DNA from: Rhodosorus marinus
Taxonomy: Eukaryota > Rhodophyta > Stylonematophyceae > Stylonematales > Stylonemataceae
Length of the DNA: 64,000 nucleotides
Assembly (NCBI GenBank): GCA_029953675.1
Contig: JAMWBK010000001.1
Location: 2,827,001-2,891,000 of the forward strand
Reading direction: 5' to 3'
Made by a program: the position numbers and the translations under genes. The number at the start of each line of letters is the position of its first letter. Position 1 is the first letter of the stretch. Below are positions 1-10,304 of this stretch, piece by piece. The notes beneath the pieces were generated by a model, which saw nothing but the letters and a program-made list of their open reading frames with translations, was not told the DNA's origin and did no database searches.

Positions 1-1
1 A

Positions 2-214
2 TTCTTTGGCGAACGTCTCGAAACAGATGTGGATCAGGGGAGCTGCATCGTTGCTGTGATGGCTAAGCTAGTGGGAAAATCTGCATTGCCTTTCGTCAAA
101 TACCTGCCCTGGCGGTGCGCAGCTCAAAGGTTGGGAGAGCTTGTTAGAACTTGCCAGTCCTACTTCTCAGTACGACTTGCGACCTATGGAGGCGAGGATG
201 GGGAGTTCCCCTGA
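2..214 (+). CDS. Possible 3' end of a gene cut by the left edge
   Basis: The frame is open from base 2 to a TGA at 212-214 (70 residues, no convincing start codon inside), so this could be the last exon of a gene beginning left of the window. The peptide has mixed composition (a hydrophobic stretch around ALPFVKYLPW, then a basic stretch) and matches no family I recognise. It ends 170 bp from the convergent stop of the next gene, a layout seen elsewhere in this window. The alternative is chance open sequence; the length alone does not exclude that. Confidence 0.3.
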   Translation, partial: FFGERLETDVDQGSCIVAVMAKLVGKSALPFVKYLPWRCAAQRLGELVRTCQSYFSVRLATYGGEDGEFP

Positions 215-383
215 GCTCCGTCTTGAATTCATCTCTTAGACTATTTAGTAGCTATTTTCAGGTGTCTAACGACCAGGCGAGCTAGTCGAACTATAATATC
301 CACGATCTGGTCCATCCAGGACACGGTTTGCACCTTGATCCCCTTTCTAAACCCATAAGCTAAACAACGCATGTATTGCGATC

Positions 384-1766
384 CTACGTAGAATAAATCG
401 TACCCTCCAGTGGGCACGATATGACTCCCTCGCAAGCAACAGGAACATCCATAGGGGGCAGGCCGTGCCTCTCCATCATTGCGTCTGCTCGCTTCCTGGC
501 CTCGTCTGACCACTGAGAGTTTTTCACTTTCTGCAAAGTAGTCCGTGCAAAACCTGACTGAGCCTGAGAATCCTTGAGGAATCCATCTAGGGCTTTTGGA
601 AGCAATCTCATGTCGAGATTGCAGTACTCGAAAACCGCTCTCAAGGCGTGCTCCTTGTCCGCAACGATGTCTTCATATCGGACCGCCACCACTTTCATCC
701 CCTCGTTGCAGAACTCCCTATAAGCTGACAGTATTATAGCGACTGGAAGCAACCCGGCCACGATCGGATATTGGCACAAGTCGACAACGTCCTCTACCGA
801 AAACCTGCTGTGCGGACCCATCTTGATTTGCGAAAGCTTTCCCGTAATCGTTCCCGCAAAGGCGCTTGTCACTCGCCCTAGTTGAACCAAAGTTAACTGC
901 CTCAGCAGCTTCTCTAGCGACTCCGCCGTCTTCCTTCGATCCCTCCACATGAATATCTGCTTTGCATTCGGGAAAACGCGGCCGTACAAAGTGACGCACT
1001 CCATATGTGGAGATTTTGGCTTGAAGACGATTGTATCCACCCTCTTCGGTGAAACCACGGGCTTGCACAGCACTCGAATAATATCCCGGGCGAGCACGTC
1101 GATTACTTCCTGCGGAAGGCTTTCCGTCATGAAGCTTAGTGCATCCAGCGCGTAAGGCTCAGAGTAGACGACTGCTGCGTCAGTCGCCTGGAAAGCCTGG
1201 CACAGAAGAGTTGACCCGCATCTGCCTCCGTTCGGTAGAAAGATCAGCCTTGCCGTGGGATCTCCGAGCTCTTCCGCAAACCGATGAAAGTGTTCGATCG
1301 GTACGGTGATCATCCGCTTGGAGTATCTGAACAAATTGACGCTGAAGAACGATCCATACTCCATCCTCCAGAGCTGTTGTCCGGGTTCCGCTTCCACGAA
1401 TACGGCCTCGTTCTTGTTCACATCGTACAGAAAAACGTTATCCTTTCTCAGATAGTCCATCGACACAAACTCTCGGTGCACGGTAACGAAGTTTGCACGA
1501 CCGCTGGCACCCATAAACTCGTCGTACTTGAACCGGTACACAATATCTTGAACCTGCGCTCCAAACCTATACCCAGCCGCAGACTGGCTGGCCCAGAGAT
1601 CGTGCGAGACCCCGGAAAAGAACCATAACATCCTCTGAAACACCCACCAAACCATGCTCATACCGGTCCACAAAACAAAGTACAAGCTCTGAAGAAATAG
1701 ACCAAACCACGACAGCCCGGTCTCATCAAGCCCAATCGAACCCACACTATTGTTCATCAACGACAT
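384..1766 (-). CDS. Sulfotransferase-like membrane protein
   Basis: Single-exon gene of 460 residues starting at an ATG. Residues about 18-52 are strongly hydrophobic and aromatic (Trp/Phe-rich) and probably form one or two membrane segments, so the enzyme is likely a type II Golgi/ER protein. Residues 178-187 (PNGGRCGSTL) fit the PAPS 5'-phosphosulfate loop of P-loop sulfotransferases. Residues about 265-284, with FPNAKQIFMWRD, fit the 3'-phosphate-binding strand and helix. A later RYEDIVAD segment is also typical of the fold. The substrate cannot be told; carbohydrate sulfation would suit an alga with sulfated polysaccharides, but that is inference. Convergent with the open frame at 2-214. 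Confidence 0.72.
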   Translation of the reverse strand: MSLMNNSVGSIGLDETGLSWFGLFLQSLYFVLWTGMSMVWWVFQRMLWFFSGVSHDLWASQSAAGYRFGAQVQDIVYRFKYDEFMGASGRANFVTVHREFVSMDYLRKDNVFLYDVNKNEAVFVEAEPGQQLWRMEYGSFFSVNLFRYSKRMITVPIEHFHRFAEELGDPTARLIFLPNGGRCGSTLLCQAFQATDAAVVYSEPYALDALSFMTESLPQEVIDVLARDIIRVLCKPVVSPKRVDTIVFKPKSPHMECVTLYGRVFPNAKQIFMWRDRRKTAESLEKLLRQLTLVQLGRVTSAFAGTITGKLSQIKMGPHSRFSVEDVVDLCQYPIVAGLLPVAIILSAYREFCNEGMKVVAVRYEDIVADKEHALRAVFEYCNLDMRLLPKALDGFLKDSQAQSGFARTTLQKVKNSQWSDEARKRADAMMERHGLPPMDVPVACEGVISCPLEGTIYST

Positions 1767-3989
1767 AATTTTGTTCCCAAACTACTCAAAACCTATCCCA
1801 ATTCAAAAAAAAAAATTCCCTACTTGGCTATCATCCTCCCCTCCACTCCCCTCCACTCCCCTCCCCTCCCGCGCGAACCACGCCAAAACTCTTAGCAAAC
1901 CCTTTTAATAAATCCCCTAGGTCACCTAAAACACAATATCTCTTTCTCTTCCCTCCCTCTCTCCCTCTATATCTCAAGATCAATACACCCTTCTTTCGGC
2001 TTTTATCCTCTTATTTCAACCTTACCTCCCCTTCCCCCAATTTCCCTCCCCGCCTTCCACCTTCCAAGCCTCCTCAGCATAAAAGCGATTGTTTCCCTTC
2101 TCCTCTCCAGCTCTCTGAACGAGCCCCTCATTCTCACCAATCGCCAATTCGCAACTACATAACGGAGTTACCTCCATTGAAATAATGACTAATATTCAGT
2201 CCAAAACAATATTGTACTCGCCGCTTTATTCAACCCCTGAAAACTCTTCCGTTCGCCAATCCACGCATGTTTTTTAATATTTTTATGAACATAATTGGAA
2301 AAAATACCATGACTACTACTACTACCTTACCCCTCGTCCTAGTGGAACCAAAAAAAACGGACTGAGGAAATTGAGCGGACCGAGAAATTGACCGGATCGA
2401 GTTAACGAAAGAGGTTCGGTGGTTCCCAGCCAACGACTCTTACCCTCGGGTAAGAGTTGTTAGTAAATTGGTTTATGTATGTTTTTATAGGACTAAAGGA
2501 AGCTTTGGGTTTCGTTGGGACGGAGGGGGGGGAGGTAGGGCCTAAAAAGTAGCGATGTGTTTATGTCGGTTTGAAAGAGGGTTTTTCAAATGTCAAAATT
2601 TTTTTTGGCCTAGAGAGAAGGCTCTGTCTGTTCTAAAACTAGAGTATAAGTTTCTATCGGGTCTGAAAAGCAGCATATGCTTTCGTAAATCTTGACATTT
2701 TATAAGGCCAAAAAATGCAATCACGGAAGTATGTCCTTTTATTGAGTTAAATCTGGATTGTAGTTAACTATTTTTGACCGACCAAGTTTGCTGACAGGAA
2801 TGCTCCAAAAAAAAGAGAAAAAGCAGAGCAAGCTTGCCTCTCAAAACTAATGAACTCATTCGTTCTAGTACCCCTTCCCCTCAACACACACAAATCCACA
2901 ACTTTCATAATTATCTAATAAATTTGCATTTACAAGTGCAGTTGTACACCCCAACCAAGCCCCGCTTAAAGTGGTGACATGGGGCATGCCCCATAAATGC
3001 CTAGTGCCCAACAAACGAGATAATAAAATTAGATAGGTATCCTTGATATGGGGCATAGTTCGGGGCATATCGCATTGGGGCGGACGTGCTATGCATATTT
3101 ATTTTATATATTCATGAAAATGATGCCCCTAACAATATGTCGTATTACAACTAAAATACAATATATCGATGCTCATTCGTACGATGAAGAAAAATCGAAT
3201 GCCTCATAATACTGAATTATTCATCTAAAATTCATTATAGTTAGTGACACAGAAAGCCGTCTTTCAACCACATATTCTACCTGATCAACAGCCCCAAAAA
3301 ACCACAATTTTTGAGAAGCCGGCTAAGGATTTGCGGCAAATGGAGGCAAGCTTTAGGGGGCACTATAATCCGAACGATCCGGTTGGTTTAGAAAATTTGA
3401 TATTGATTGCCTCCATGGGGGTGAATGGGGGCATCAAAATCGTTGAAATTTGCTTCATTTTGATAATGAGGCAATGTAGGAGGCATGCCTCATATGCACC
3501 TTACCTCATGTGGATCTGGCCCCGTGCCAGATGAAAATTTTTGTTCCCGGATTCCTAGGAAGAGATAAGTAAATAAATTATCATAAAACGTTTGTTGGCG
3601 TGGCCCAGTGTCAGTTTGTATAAGTTAGTACGTGATAGTACTGAGGGATAATGTTAATACTAATGAGACTTTTTTTGGGGGTTTTCTTGCTATAGATTTT
3701 GAGACATTTTGATTCGGTTGTCTTTTGGGGGGATTGGGGCGGCTGAGTTAGGTGGTGGGCGATTGAGGGTGAAGGGGGGGGGGGGAGCCTTGAGGAGCAC
3801 TTGAAGATAGGTAGTGACTGGAACATGATGCTCCAGGGATGACTATCTGTAGCTTCTGATGTCATGTAGTCAGTACTTGGCTTTTCTACAGTGCTAAAGG
3901 TTACTGGTCGTTTGTTTATTGCTTTAGTTGTGCTGTGAATCTTGTCGTTTGAAACTCTTTTTTTTGGGTGGGGGAGTGGAGCGTTGAGA
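1767..3989. other. Intergenic region, no gene seen
   Basis: About 2.2 kb between two divergently transcribed genes, so it should hold both promoters. The part nearest the sulfotransferase gene is rich in C/T on this strand (1835-2130). Further right are A/T-rich stretches, a 16-bp perfect palindrome (2979-2994) and several GGGGCAT words between 2980 and 3130. A long G run (about 3774-3786) and a T-run/G-run junction lie close to the hemerythrin-like start. I see no reading frame worth calling. Confidence 0.5.
2979..2994. repeat. 16-bp perfect palindrome
   Basis: ATGGGGCATGCCCCAT reads the same on both strands. Related GGGGCAT words follow at about 3053, 3062 and 3122, and a similar GAGGCATGCCTC palindrome lies near 3480. 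The pattern could be a decayed small inverted-repeat element or a protein-binding site. Confidence 0.6.
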
Positions 3990-5006
3990 ATGGAGGCCAC
4001 GTTGGAAAATGGGACAGTGAAAAGCCTTGAGGAATCTATGGGAGAGCTTCATGTAGACGAGGTGAAGAAGCTCCCACCACTAGATCCGGCTGAGTTCAAG
4101 CTGAAGTACGAGGTGAAGATCAAGATGTCTACGTTCGGGGAGCACTTGGCTAAGGACCTGTTTCTGATCGGCCACAACGGGCTGAGATGGGAGCTGATGG
4201 ACCTTCAGAGAGTGATGCGCCGGTTTTTCAACGAGAGGTTTCAGGTGGGAAAAACCGATGTCGAGCAGCTCTTCGGCTGGCTCGAAACCTTCTTTGAGCT
4301 TGTGGGAGAGTATTTCGATTACGAGGAGACTTTGCTGTTTCCGTGGATCTCTACGAGAATGTTGCTCAAGTTTGGGGAGCATGGTATCCATCTCCGATTA
4401 CGAATGAAGGCCAGGCTTTTGCTGGTCATGCGAGCATGTGAAGATTACTACTCAAGGTTTTTGTACACGGCACCAGGAGAGTTGCTCCCAGAGTTCTGCG
4501 AGGTCCTGAGGTTTCTGACTGAGGCTCTGTTAGAGTACATTGACTTTGAGGAAAGGGGGGTCATGGCCTTTGTTGCCGCGAAGATTGACGAGAAGGATAC
4601 ACTTGAATACTACGAGCGCATGCAGAAGTTTATCGTGGCGGCGGACTACCCCTTACAGCTTTTCATATTCTTCACAAGACATGTAAAAATGTCTGACTAC
4701 TTTCCCGCTTTCATCCGTGCGTGCGAAGAGAACCCCAAGGAGCACCAAGAGGCGTGGACGCACTTCAACCAGATCAGTACCATTCTGAGTGAATCGACTC
4801 AGAACGTGGCTCTAGACCTGCCGGAGGATCTCCCGCAGATTACAAAGTCAGCTAAGCGATTGAGCAATCCGCTAGCCTTCTTGCGCGGTTCGAAGGACGA
4901 AGAAAGGGAAAAACGGAACGTGAGACGAAGCAGTGGCTCATCGAGCGGCAAAGCCAACGGCGTGAAGGGCTGGAGGCGATCAGCTTCGAAGAAAAGCGCA
5001 GTGTAG
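3990..5006 (+). CDS. Hemerythrin-like four-helix protein lacking two iron ligands
   Basis: 338 residues, single exon. I chose the ATG at 3990; the frame is open upstream but has no earlier ATG. Residues about 50-200 follow the four-helix hemerythrin/HHE pattern: a histidine in helix 1 (H62, GHNGLR), an acidic FDYEETLLFP motif in helix 2 (E112), a histidine-containing helix 3 (H131/H134) and FDFEE-like IDFEERGVM in helix 4 (E187). In iron-binding members helices 2 and 4 carry HxxxE; here both histidines are tyrosine (Y108, Y183). Residues 205-300 are helical without a recognised domain, and the C-terminal 50 residues are basic and Ser-rich. The fold call rests on motif spacing only. It may be a non-metal structural or regulatory protein. 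Confidence 0.62.
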   Translation: MEATLENGTVKSLEESMGELHVDEVKKLPPLDPAEFKLKYEVKIKMSTFGEHLAKDLFLIGHNGLRWELMDLQRVMRRFFNERFQVGKTDVEQLFGWLETFFELVGEYFDYEETLLFPWISTRMLLKFGEHGIHLRLRMKARLLLVMRACEDYYSRFLYTAPGELLPEFCEVLRFLTEALLEYIDFEERGVMAFVAAKIDEKDTLEYYERMQKFIVAADYPLQLFIFFTRHVKMSDYFPAFIRACEENPKEHQEAWTHFNQISTILSESTQNVALDLPEDLPQITKSAKRLSNPLAFLRGSKDEEREKRNVRRSSGSSSGKANGVKGWRRSASKKSAV

Positions 5007-6037
5007 TGGACGTGAACGCCCTAGGCGTCGCAGGGATTTCATAGGAACACCGAAGAGAGGATTGTAAATAGGATTGTCACAGCAGCAGTGGTATGTGAAG
5101 GTGACTTACCAATACTAATGAGTCGAGGGCTCTCGCAAAGCAACGTCACCAGAGGGATGGACAAGAGGTACAAAGGACTGAAACGATGAGTCGTTCAAAG
5201 CTATTGATGCATCCGCTAGATTATGCTCTGGAATGCCTGAGGAGTTCTTGCTAACAGAGGACTTGAAAAGCAGATCGGTGCCTGCCGGTCTTGTTGAAGG
5301 GGAAAGGGGTAAAGCAATGGAGGGAGAGGGAGCGGACTGGAGAAGACATGCAGAAATACATACCTACTAGAAAGTCTGCTCCCTATTAAAAAGCCCACAA
5401 GCTCAACAAGTTCCGAACAACCTCGTCCACCACCGCTTGAACCCCGGCAAAATCAGTCATTACGACCGATAATGACTGAAAATCCTAAACAATTCCAATA
5501 TTCATAAGCAAACACGGGCGCCACGAAAAGTCAAGGTTCTTTAAGCGTCCCCTGTAATCAGTCAATTCAGTTGACTGATGCTCCAATAAATAGCTAAATT
5601 AAAACAATTATGCAGTCAATATGCATAATTGGCTGAAATATTGATATGACTCTTATGATCGACAAAAGAAATTGTTAAGTGTCACCATATTCTGAGTCCA
5701 GTAAAAGATTGAATAGCTGTTTTAATTTTTTTAAATATTGTATAAAGTTGGGGCTTGATTGATCCTTGACGAAGGAGGGAGGTGACTCTTATATGGAATA
5801 TATAAATTTCATGAGGACGGTGGATTTGAAGGTGGAGATTTCTTGCGGTGAAGAAGAAGAGGTGAAGATGAGAGGGATTTTGGCTCGTTATTAGGAGGAA
5901 AGAAAGGAAGATTTCGAAGGGGTAAAGTGAGGGCTTGGAGATTTGATCTAGTGCTTTGGTTTAGGTCTTTGTTTAGTTCTGGTTAAGTAGGGAGGGGGAG
6001 GGAGGGAAGACTGACGGGTCGAGCACAGGTTGTTGGG
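5007..6037. other. Intergenic region with small inverted repeats
   Basis: A 1-kb spacer between two + strand genes. It contains a 9-bp inverted repeat CAGTCATTA...TAATGACTG (5454-5478) and, about 80 bp on, CAGTCAA...TTGACTG (near 5566). The same CAGTCATTA word recurs in other A/T-rich spacers (near 15117 and 38430). The segment next to the OTU gene (5820-6030) is G/A-rich, as expected for a 5' leader. No coding sequence seen. Confidence 0.45.
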
Positions 6038-6707
6038 ATGGGGGGCGGCGGTAGCGGTGCGGTTTGCATGTACAAGGATCGAGCCGGGATGGCATCGATG
6101 CCGATTGGATTTGTAGCGCCATGGGAAATGAAAGGGTTTGGGAGTGGTGTAGTTGAGGAGCTGGTAGGGAGGGCTCAGCGGCATGCAGCGAATGGTATGG
6201 GCCAGGTGTTTCGTATCCTGAAAGTGAAAGGTGACGGGAGGTGCCTGTTCAGATCGATCGCGAAGAATTTGGCTCTGTTTGGTGGACGAAGTTTACCGGA
6301 GAGGCTAGAAAAGCAAGATGCTGATGCGTTGAGGGAGGCCGCGTTTAAGGTAGGATGTTCAGATCGCGGTGGATTTGCGGACATTCAGCTTTGTTGTAAA
6401 CCTCCTTTGATTATGATTTCTCTAGGTGATTTGCGTCGATAAGAGGGAAGATTTCCGTAAGAAAGGAATCATCGAAGGAGATATCGCCAACTACTGTACC
6501 AGAATGAGAAATCCCGACTTCTACGGCGGTGAACCTGAAATGTTTGTACTAGCGGAGGTTCTTCAGACGCCCATTGGGGTCTATTTACAGATTTCACATA
6601 ACAAGTTCCAGAAACTTGTGATGTACGGAGCCCAGTTCGCAAAGAAAACCAAGGATGAGATTCGTGTCCTGTACAACGGCACCAACCACTACGACGCGCT
6701 GATCTAG
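6038..6707 (+). CDS. OTU-family deubiquitinating cysteine protease
   Basis: Two exons, 6038-6349 and 6426-6707, joined at a codon boundary by a 76-bp GT-AG intron, give 197 residues. The OTU signature KGDGRCLFRS (catalytic Asp and Cys) sits at the start of the domain. The EEFRKKG-type helix and the GGEPEMFVLAEVL strand-helix follow, and the closing NHYDAL supplies the catalytic His. It resembles the short plant OTU proteases that cleave ubiquitin chains. The first 65 residues are Gly-rich and variable; two internal ATGs could also serve as start. It is the counterpart of the E1 gene at 32 kb in ubiquitin turnover, but there is no physical linkage. Confidence 0.87.
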
Positions 6708-7641
6708 CGAGCATGTACTTTCGTTTTTTTCTCCTTGGACGGAGGAAGGGGAACCCGTAATTTTTGGATAGTTAGAGAAAGATAGAAGCAGGCTGTGAAT
6801 CACAAAAAAGGGGGGGAAACCATAATCCCCGACGAAGTCTGGAGATCCAGCAGGCGGCCTTCTCAAATCCGCTTACTATACAGGGCCACCACGCGCGTTG
6901 CAGGAGCTCATCCTCGTCAATTTCTTAATCGATTCAAGACCTACGTACTCTGAAATCGACAAGAACAGCACAGTTGATTCCTTCCCAATCAGCTGCTGCC
7001 TGTCATGCAGAGACTTCACGCAGATGTACGAGCCCCTCTTGTCTGCTGAGTCTGGTTACAATTTCTTTTCTCATATGTCAGCGAGTCGTCTTATAGGAAG
7101 CTCCTCCGGCTCTACTGATCTGGAGCCTGAAGAGCTTCGATCCGACTGTCTCAGCTACAAGCAGACGCCAACGATTTAGATTTTAGTACCAGCTACTATA
7201 AAACACTAAGAGTACATTCGCTCTCGAATGGTGGACAGTGGAGTGGGGAAGAAGCACTTGGTATCGGTCTGGGGAAGAGTCGATTATCAATTTATGCGCT
7301 CAACTGGCCAAATAACAACGCCAAAGTGTGCTGTTCAAATTGTTCTCTTGATTTCTAACGCGATCATCTCCTGGAATTTTGAGCTTCAGCTTGTCTGGGT
7401 GTGAACCGGAGCTGAGACAGAGGTTCCGCCGAGACAGCCTCACCGAAAAGCTCAGTACGAGATTGACATAAACGATGTTCACCGTCATCAGACCCTCCTC
7501 ACACCCCGCCGCCCGGCGGTAAGTAACTCGACTCTTCATGGTCGGGAAGAAGGAAAACCTATGCCGTATCAAGTTGTGGGCGGGAGGACAGCATAGCAGT
7601 TCCTTTTCCCGATGATGAATTGGTGAGATCGATTTGGAGCA
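6708..7641. other. Spacer between OTU and SufS-like genes
   Basis: About 930 bp. A frame of 93 codons (6898-7179) without an ATG start is open but matches nothing known, and I do not call it a gene. The last 100 bp before the next ATG are the likely 5' leader. Confidence 0.4.
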
Positions 7642-9702
7642 ATGGAAACGAATCTTGGGTTTCTGACGTCACCTGCTGGCGTTTGGTCTAAGAAGAACCG
7701 ACGGAGAAGGACTGTAGATACGGCCAAGACGGTGAGAATTGAACAAGGAACTGTACATGAATCCAGTTTAGAAGATGGAGCGAAATCTATGTATTTGGAC
7801 AGCGCGAGTCGTTCAAAGCCATTTCAGTGCTCTGTCGACGCTCTTCAGCAGTTTTATACACGCGAGAATGCGTATGTGGCCAACGTCGGGGTTTGTTCGA
7901 ATACTCTCGCGAAGGAGCTCGCTTTTGAGATTGATCAGGCCAGATCTTGCATAAGGTAAAACAAAGCCGAACCTGTGGATGAATTCCTTCTGAAGTTCGC
8001 CGGCTTTTTGCCGGCGTTGTTCCATCCAGTTGCCTTAGTCTTCGACAGACCCGCGAAGGATGTGGTTTTTCTGACCGATTTTGTTCCCCATCTGAATCGA
8101 GTCAGGAGTCTGATCAATGGAGATAGTGAGAGCGAGATTGTGCTAACTGGAGGAGCTACGGAGGCGATCAACATTTTAGCGATGTCATGGGGATCATCAT
8201 TTCTTCAAGCCGGCGACGAGATCATTGTATCCACGATGGAACACCACAGCAACATCATTCCTTGGCAGATGATAGCAGAACGAACCGGAGCAAAGCTGAA
8301 GTTCCTGAACATCTCCCCCAAAGGAGACCTCCAAGTCAAAAATCTGGCGAAAACAATCAACCCCAGGACAAAGCTGCTCGCCGTTACCCACGTCTCCCAC
8401 GTCCTTGGATCGGTCAATGATGTCAAGTCACTCGTGGATTACGCAAAGTGCGTCAACGTGAAGGTGAGGAGACTCCTCCAAATGACCCAGAGCTAGACTA
8501 CAAAAATTTTAAGCAACAAGAACGTGAGCGCAGCGACACCTGAGGCTCGTAGTTCTATGCTGTCTGGCGTCTTAACGGAACCAAGATAGAGCTTCCTCGC
8601 CGGGGATAAGATCAGCCCAGCTGATCCACCGGACGGAAGGTCTGGTTCTCCAGCGCCTGAGAAGCTGCTACAAAAAGACACGTTGGGAGAGAAACAGGCC
8701 TAAAACTGTTATTGCTCGTGCATATTCTTTAAGGTCCTTGTCGATGCCTGTCAGAGCCTGCCGTATATGAAAGTCGATGTGAAACAACTTGGATGTGACT
8801 TTCTCGTCGGATCCGGTAACAAACTGTTCGCAGCGGGTGGCGTCGGATTCTTGTACGTCAAGAAGAGCGTGCTAAAGAGTATCCCTGCGTTTCTAACCGG
8901 TAAGTTGATACTAGTTTTCGTTGGTTGTGCCGCGACAGCCGGTCTCGCCGGTCATCAAACGCTGTGGGACTGACGGGAGCTCGAGTTTCGAGCTCTTATG
9001 TTGAGACTACCGCAAACAAGCTGATATCAGCACAGCGCTCTGCGGCCTGGAGCAATGTACCCCTGCTAAGCAAGGACTTTCCGTGCGCTATGACTAAGGC
9101 GGAGAATCAATGTTCTCCAATGTGTCTCTGGAGAAGTCAGCGATCGAGTGCGGTAGGCTGGAGGCGGGATTCCCACCCGCGGCGCAGGTCTTGGCGTTGG
9201 CATCATCTGTCCAGAAGCTCAAAAGTTCGCTGGTTTTCGAGTCGGCTCCAGCAGTCGGCCCGATGAGGAACTCCCCTCAGGTCGATAAGCACAGTGCTCT
9301 TTTGAGCCAAATTTTACTCGAACAACTTTCAGACGTTCCCAGAATCACCGTCTACTCCCCGGGACCAGATTCCAGACCGAGAGTTCCCATTTGCGCGTTC
9401 AACGTTGACGGAACAGATGCGGAGGTCATACAATCCATGCTACGAGAGAAAGGTAAATTCCAAGACCATCTGCGCACCCCCGAGGGACCGAGGAATCTCA
9501 ACGTCCCCATCCTTTTGCGTGAGCAGGAATCTACATTAGCGCCGGTACACATCAAGCGATTCCTCTTCACCGTGAGCTTGGGATCGAGTCGTCTGTGCGC
9601 GTTTCCTTCTCTCACTATAATACTGTAGATGACGTGGCGAGATTCACAGATACACTGAAGCTAGCCGTTGACGAGCTTCCCAGAAGCCGAAGTAGTCCTT
9701 AG
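7642..9702 (+). CDS. SufS-like class V aminotransferase without the catalytic cysteine
   Basis: Five exons (7642-7955, 8106-8463, 8734-8899, 9099-9452, 9527-9702) give 455 residues, with phases matching at all four junctions. The first 45 residues are basic and could be a plastid transit peptide. The body aligns with SufS cysteine desulfurases: YLDSAS, GGATEAINILA, MEHHSNIIPWQ, THVSHVLG, VDACQS and SGNK, whose K254 is the expected pyridoxal-phosphate lysine. GGGESM and the SSVRVSF strand are also present. The active-site loop, RTGHHCAMPL in the classic enzyme, reads SAGTHQAIPL, so the catalytic Cys is Gln407 and the substrate-binding Arg is Ser402. The N-terminal substrate-side His motif is also gone. 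Persulfide formation by the usual mechanism looks impossible. It may be a related lyase or transaminase, or a regulatory pseudoenzyme. Confidence 0.88.
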
Positions 9703-10304
9703 CCGTACGTCCTTCGGGGCGATGTGGCAGTGCTCATTGTGTACAATATAGCAAAACTTGGTAACAAGCGAGACAAGTTCCGGAACCTACATTCGTGGCA
9801 GCCGAGGAAGTCAGGTCTTGGAGCTGACGAAGAGTGAGGAGAAGTACTCTTGCTGGTTGCTCATAGCGTCTCTCGAGCGACTCGACAACGGCATGGAAGA
9901 ACAAATCTGCGCTCCCGAGATGAGTTTCTCAAGAGGAGGGACTGTGGTCTTCAGTCGTGTAGTCTCAGCTCCACTGAGACGCCAAACAGCGAAAGCTAGC
10001 TTATCAAGCCTGTGGTAAATTCTGTAGATAATTAGAATACAAAAGCAGAAACGAAGCCGATCTGGGAGAGCCCTGTTCCAGTAGCTGTGGCACCGGGTAC
10101 CAACCAGAGTACCGGTTGCAAGCCATCAGCGTGGCGTTAATCCTGGGCGTGAGCTGGGTTGGTTGAGTACCGTCAACGTCCTAGTCTTGCACTTGATGCT
10201 GTATCGTACGGGGTAACGGGGTTGGGGCGTATTCTGCGGGTTATTTACATTCGTAAACGTCTACGGACCCTTGAATCCTAGTTCATCCACTTGGATCGGT
10301 TGGT
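9703..10304. other. Convergent 3' spacer
   Basis: 600 bp between the convergent SufS-like and COPB2 genes. An 86-codon frame starting at a TTG (9758-10018) has no ATG start and no similarity I recognise. I see no clear terminator motif. Confidence 0.4.
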
